From Candidatus Omnitrophota bacterium (lineage in GTDB: Bacteria > Omnitrophota > Gorgyraeia > B26-G9), in the NCBI GenBank assembly GCA_028718845.1, contig JAQULA010000020.1:1-14947 (forward strand): a stretch of 14,947 nucleotides of DNA, given 5' to 3'. Of this stretch, positions 14,112 to 14,947 are shown piece after piece (position 1 is the stretch's first letter; each line of letters begins with the position of its first letter). The notes beneath the pieces were generated by a model that was not told the origin of the DNA, did not search any database, and saw only the letters and a program-made list of their open reading frames with translations. The translations under genes were made by a program, and so were the position numbers.

Positions 14112-14140
14112 ATTATACCAGCACCCCGCATATTGTGCAA
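14112..14140 (-). promoter_or_regulatory. Sigma70-type promoter of the DUF89 gene
   Basis: On the minus strand TTGCAC (14140-14135), a 17-nt spacer and TATAAT (14117-14112). The predicted start near 14105 gives a leader of about 30 nt with AAGGAG. Confidence 0.82.
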
Positions 14141-14156
14141 GCGCCGCGGGAGGGTT

Positions 14157-14185
14157 TTATCTGTAACTAATTTATTTGCAGATAA
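14157..14185. repeat. Inverted repeat between the DUF89 and rhomboid genes
   Basis: TTATCTGTAA (14157-14166) and TTGCAGATAA (14176-14185) are inverted, with one T/G mismatch that would be a wobble in RNA, around a 9-nt A/T-rich centre. It lies upstream of both divergent promoters, which favours a DNA-binding site. The rest of 14186-14296 shows nothing I can support except an A-run followed by CCCCGG at 14264-14276. Confidence 0.4.
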
Positions 14186-14296
14186 TTACAATATAAGTCT
14201 TCGAAAAACGGAAAAGCATTTTTGAGTCTGCTCCAATGCGTCGAGAGTTACGGAAATAATTAAAAAAAACCCCGGAGGAGTAATTAGTGAATTTTG

Positions 14297-14325
14297 TTGC
14301 AGAAAGAACGGTAATTTGTTAAAAT
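14297..14325 (+). promoter_or_regulatory. Sigma70-type promoter of the rhomboid gene
   Basis: TTGCAG (14297-14302), a 17-nt spacer and TAAAAT (14320-14325), with an expected start near 14332, about 30 nt before the start codon and upstream of AAGGAG. Confidence 0.65.
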
Positions 14326-14361
14326 TATATTCTAAATCAATGATTAATAAGGAGTTTCACC

Positions 14362-14947
14362 TTGATACCGCTGCGAGACCGTGTTACATCCCGGCGCATA
14401 CCGTTTATAACGGTGCTGTTGATCATTGCTAATTGTTATGTTTTTCTAAAAGAAATTTTTTTAGGCAAAGGCCTGAATGGATTTATCGGCGCATTCGCGG
14501 TTGTTCCGGCGGCATTTACCACCGGCGGAGCGCACGGTCTTGCCGGATTGCTGCCGCGGAGTGTTTCGTTAGTAACGGCTCTTTTTATTCATGGCGGATG
14601 GGTGCATCTTATCGGAAATATGTGGTACCTGTGGATTTTCGGCGATAATGTCGAGGATTGCCTGGGGCATATCCGCTTTCTGGGGTTTTATCTTATCTGC
14701 GGGATTGCCGGGAATATTACGCATATTATCATGAACAGCGCTTCTCCGGTGCCGGCACTGGGGGCAAGCGGTTCTATTGCCGGGGTGCTGGGAGCTTATT
14801 TTTTATTGTTTCCCGGGGCGCGGATTGTAACTTTACTGCCAGAGTTTATTTTTTGGACTATCGCGGAAATTCCGGCATTTTTTTTCCTGGGGATATGGTT
14901 TGCCCTGCAGTTTCTTTACGGGTTTTTCATGGTTTCAACCGGCGAAT
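14362..14947 (+). CDS. Rhomboid family intramembrane serine protease (3' end outside window)
   Basis: The frame runs open to the window end, showing 195 residues. The start is a TTG at 14362, chosen because AAGGAG (14349-14354) lies about 7 nt upstream and the encoded MIPLRDRV matches the family's IPLRD N terminus; no ATG precedes the conserved region. FIHGGWVHLIGNMWYLWIFGDNVED (75-99) is the rhomboid TM2 region, and GASG (134-137) holds the nucleophile Ser136. The second catalytic residue, a His in a later HxxG-type segment, would lie beyond the window. Rhomboids cut transmembrane segments within the bilayer. Several hydrophobic segments (15-28, 70-93, 104-124, 139-152, 167-190) are present. 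The gene has its own promoter and no visible operon partner. Confidence 0.9.
   Translation, partial: MIPLRDRVTSRRIPFITVLLIIANCYVFLKEIFLGKGLNGFIGAFAVVPAAFTTGGAHGLAGLLPRSVSLVTALFIHGGWVHLIGNMWYLWIFGDNVEDCLGHIRFLGFYLICGIAGNITHIIMNSASPVPALGASGSIAGVLGAYFLLFPGARIVTLLPEFIFWTIAEIPAFFFLGIWFALQFLYGFFMVSTGE

Noticed and set aside
14433..14648. A 71-codon plus-strand frame in the rhomboid region
   Set aside because: It is out of frame with the rhomboid protein, whose motifs and ribosome site identify the true frame starting at 14362.
1..14947. CRISPR array, insertion sequence, prophage or integrase
   Set aside because: No regularly spaced direct repeats, transposase motifs or terminal inverted repeats flanking a gene were seen.

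Overview
The window carries about sixteen genes of a Gram-negative-type bacterium. KdsB (CMP-Kdo synthesis for lipopolysaccharide) implies an outer membrane, and FliW plus CsrA imply flagella. Base composition is near even, genes are tightly packed with many 4-26 nt overlaps, and promoters are sigma70-type with almost invariant 17-bp spacers. Abundant TPR proteins, a divergent SecY-like protein, a DUF89 protein and SGNH-TPR proteins suggest an uncultivated lineage such as Omnitrophota or a relative. That placement is an inference from gene style, not proven by any marker here.

Layout. (1) 2-2122, plus strand: the 3' part of a long coiled-coil protein with a TPR-like tail, then fliW and csrA, which overlap. 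(2) 2123-2896: mostly non-coding, rich in short inverted repeats, with one small minus-strand gene that has its own consensus promoter and a palindrome over its -10 box. (3) 2897-6885, plus strand: a five-gene, translationally coupled operon of ABC ATPase, ABC-2 permease, membrane-anchored TPR protein, small zinc-ribbon protein and a divergent SecY-family channel with a soluble C-terminal domain resembling DUF2007. The operon promoter sits so close to the first ATG that the message should be leaderless. (4) 6890-8205, minus strand: pyrE-kdsB operon. (5) 8447-9256, plus: secreted D,D-carboxypeptidase, divergent from pyrE. (6) 9310-9498, minus: monocluster ferredoxin whose stop codon lies inside a bidirectional terminator. 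(7) 9600-13223, plus: nth (endonuclease III), then two tandem paralogues that are N-terminally anchored SGNH hydrolases with TPR repeats inserted in the hydrolase domain. (8) 13220-14074, minus: DUF89 phosphatase-like protein, overlapping the preceding gene tail to tail. (9) 14362 onward, plus: rhomboid intramembrane protease cut by the window end.

The best candidate for an undescribed system is the 2897-6885 operon. Its SecY-like protein keeps the recognisable TM2/TM5 signatures but appears to have lost the cytosolic-loop motifs by which SecY contacts SecA and ribosomes, and it gains an extra C-terminal domain. Co-expression with an ABC exporter, a TPR protein and a zinc ribbon suggests a dedicated envelope export or assembly machine; its substrate cannot be read from the sequence. 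The second candidate is the SGNH-TPR tandem, which carries a 40-nt stretch identical at 39 positions between the copies, suggestive of gene conversion. All family assignments were made by eye without database searches.
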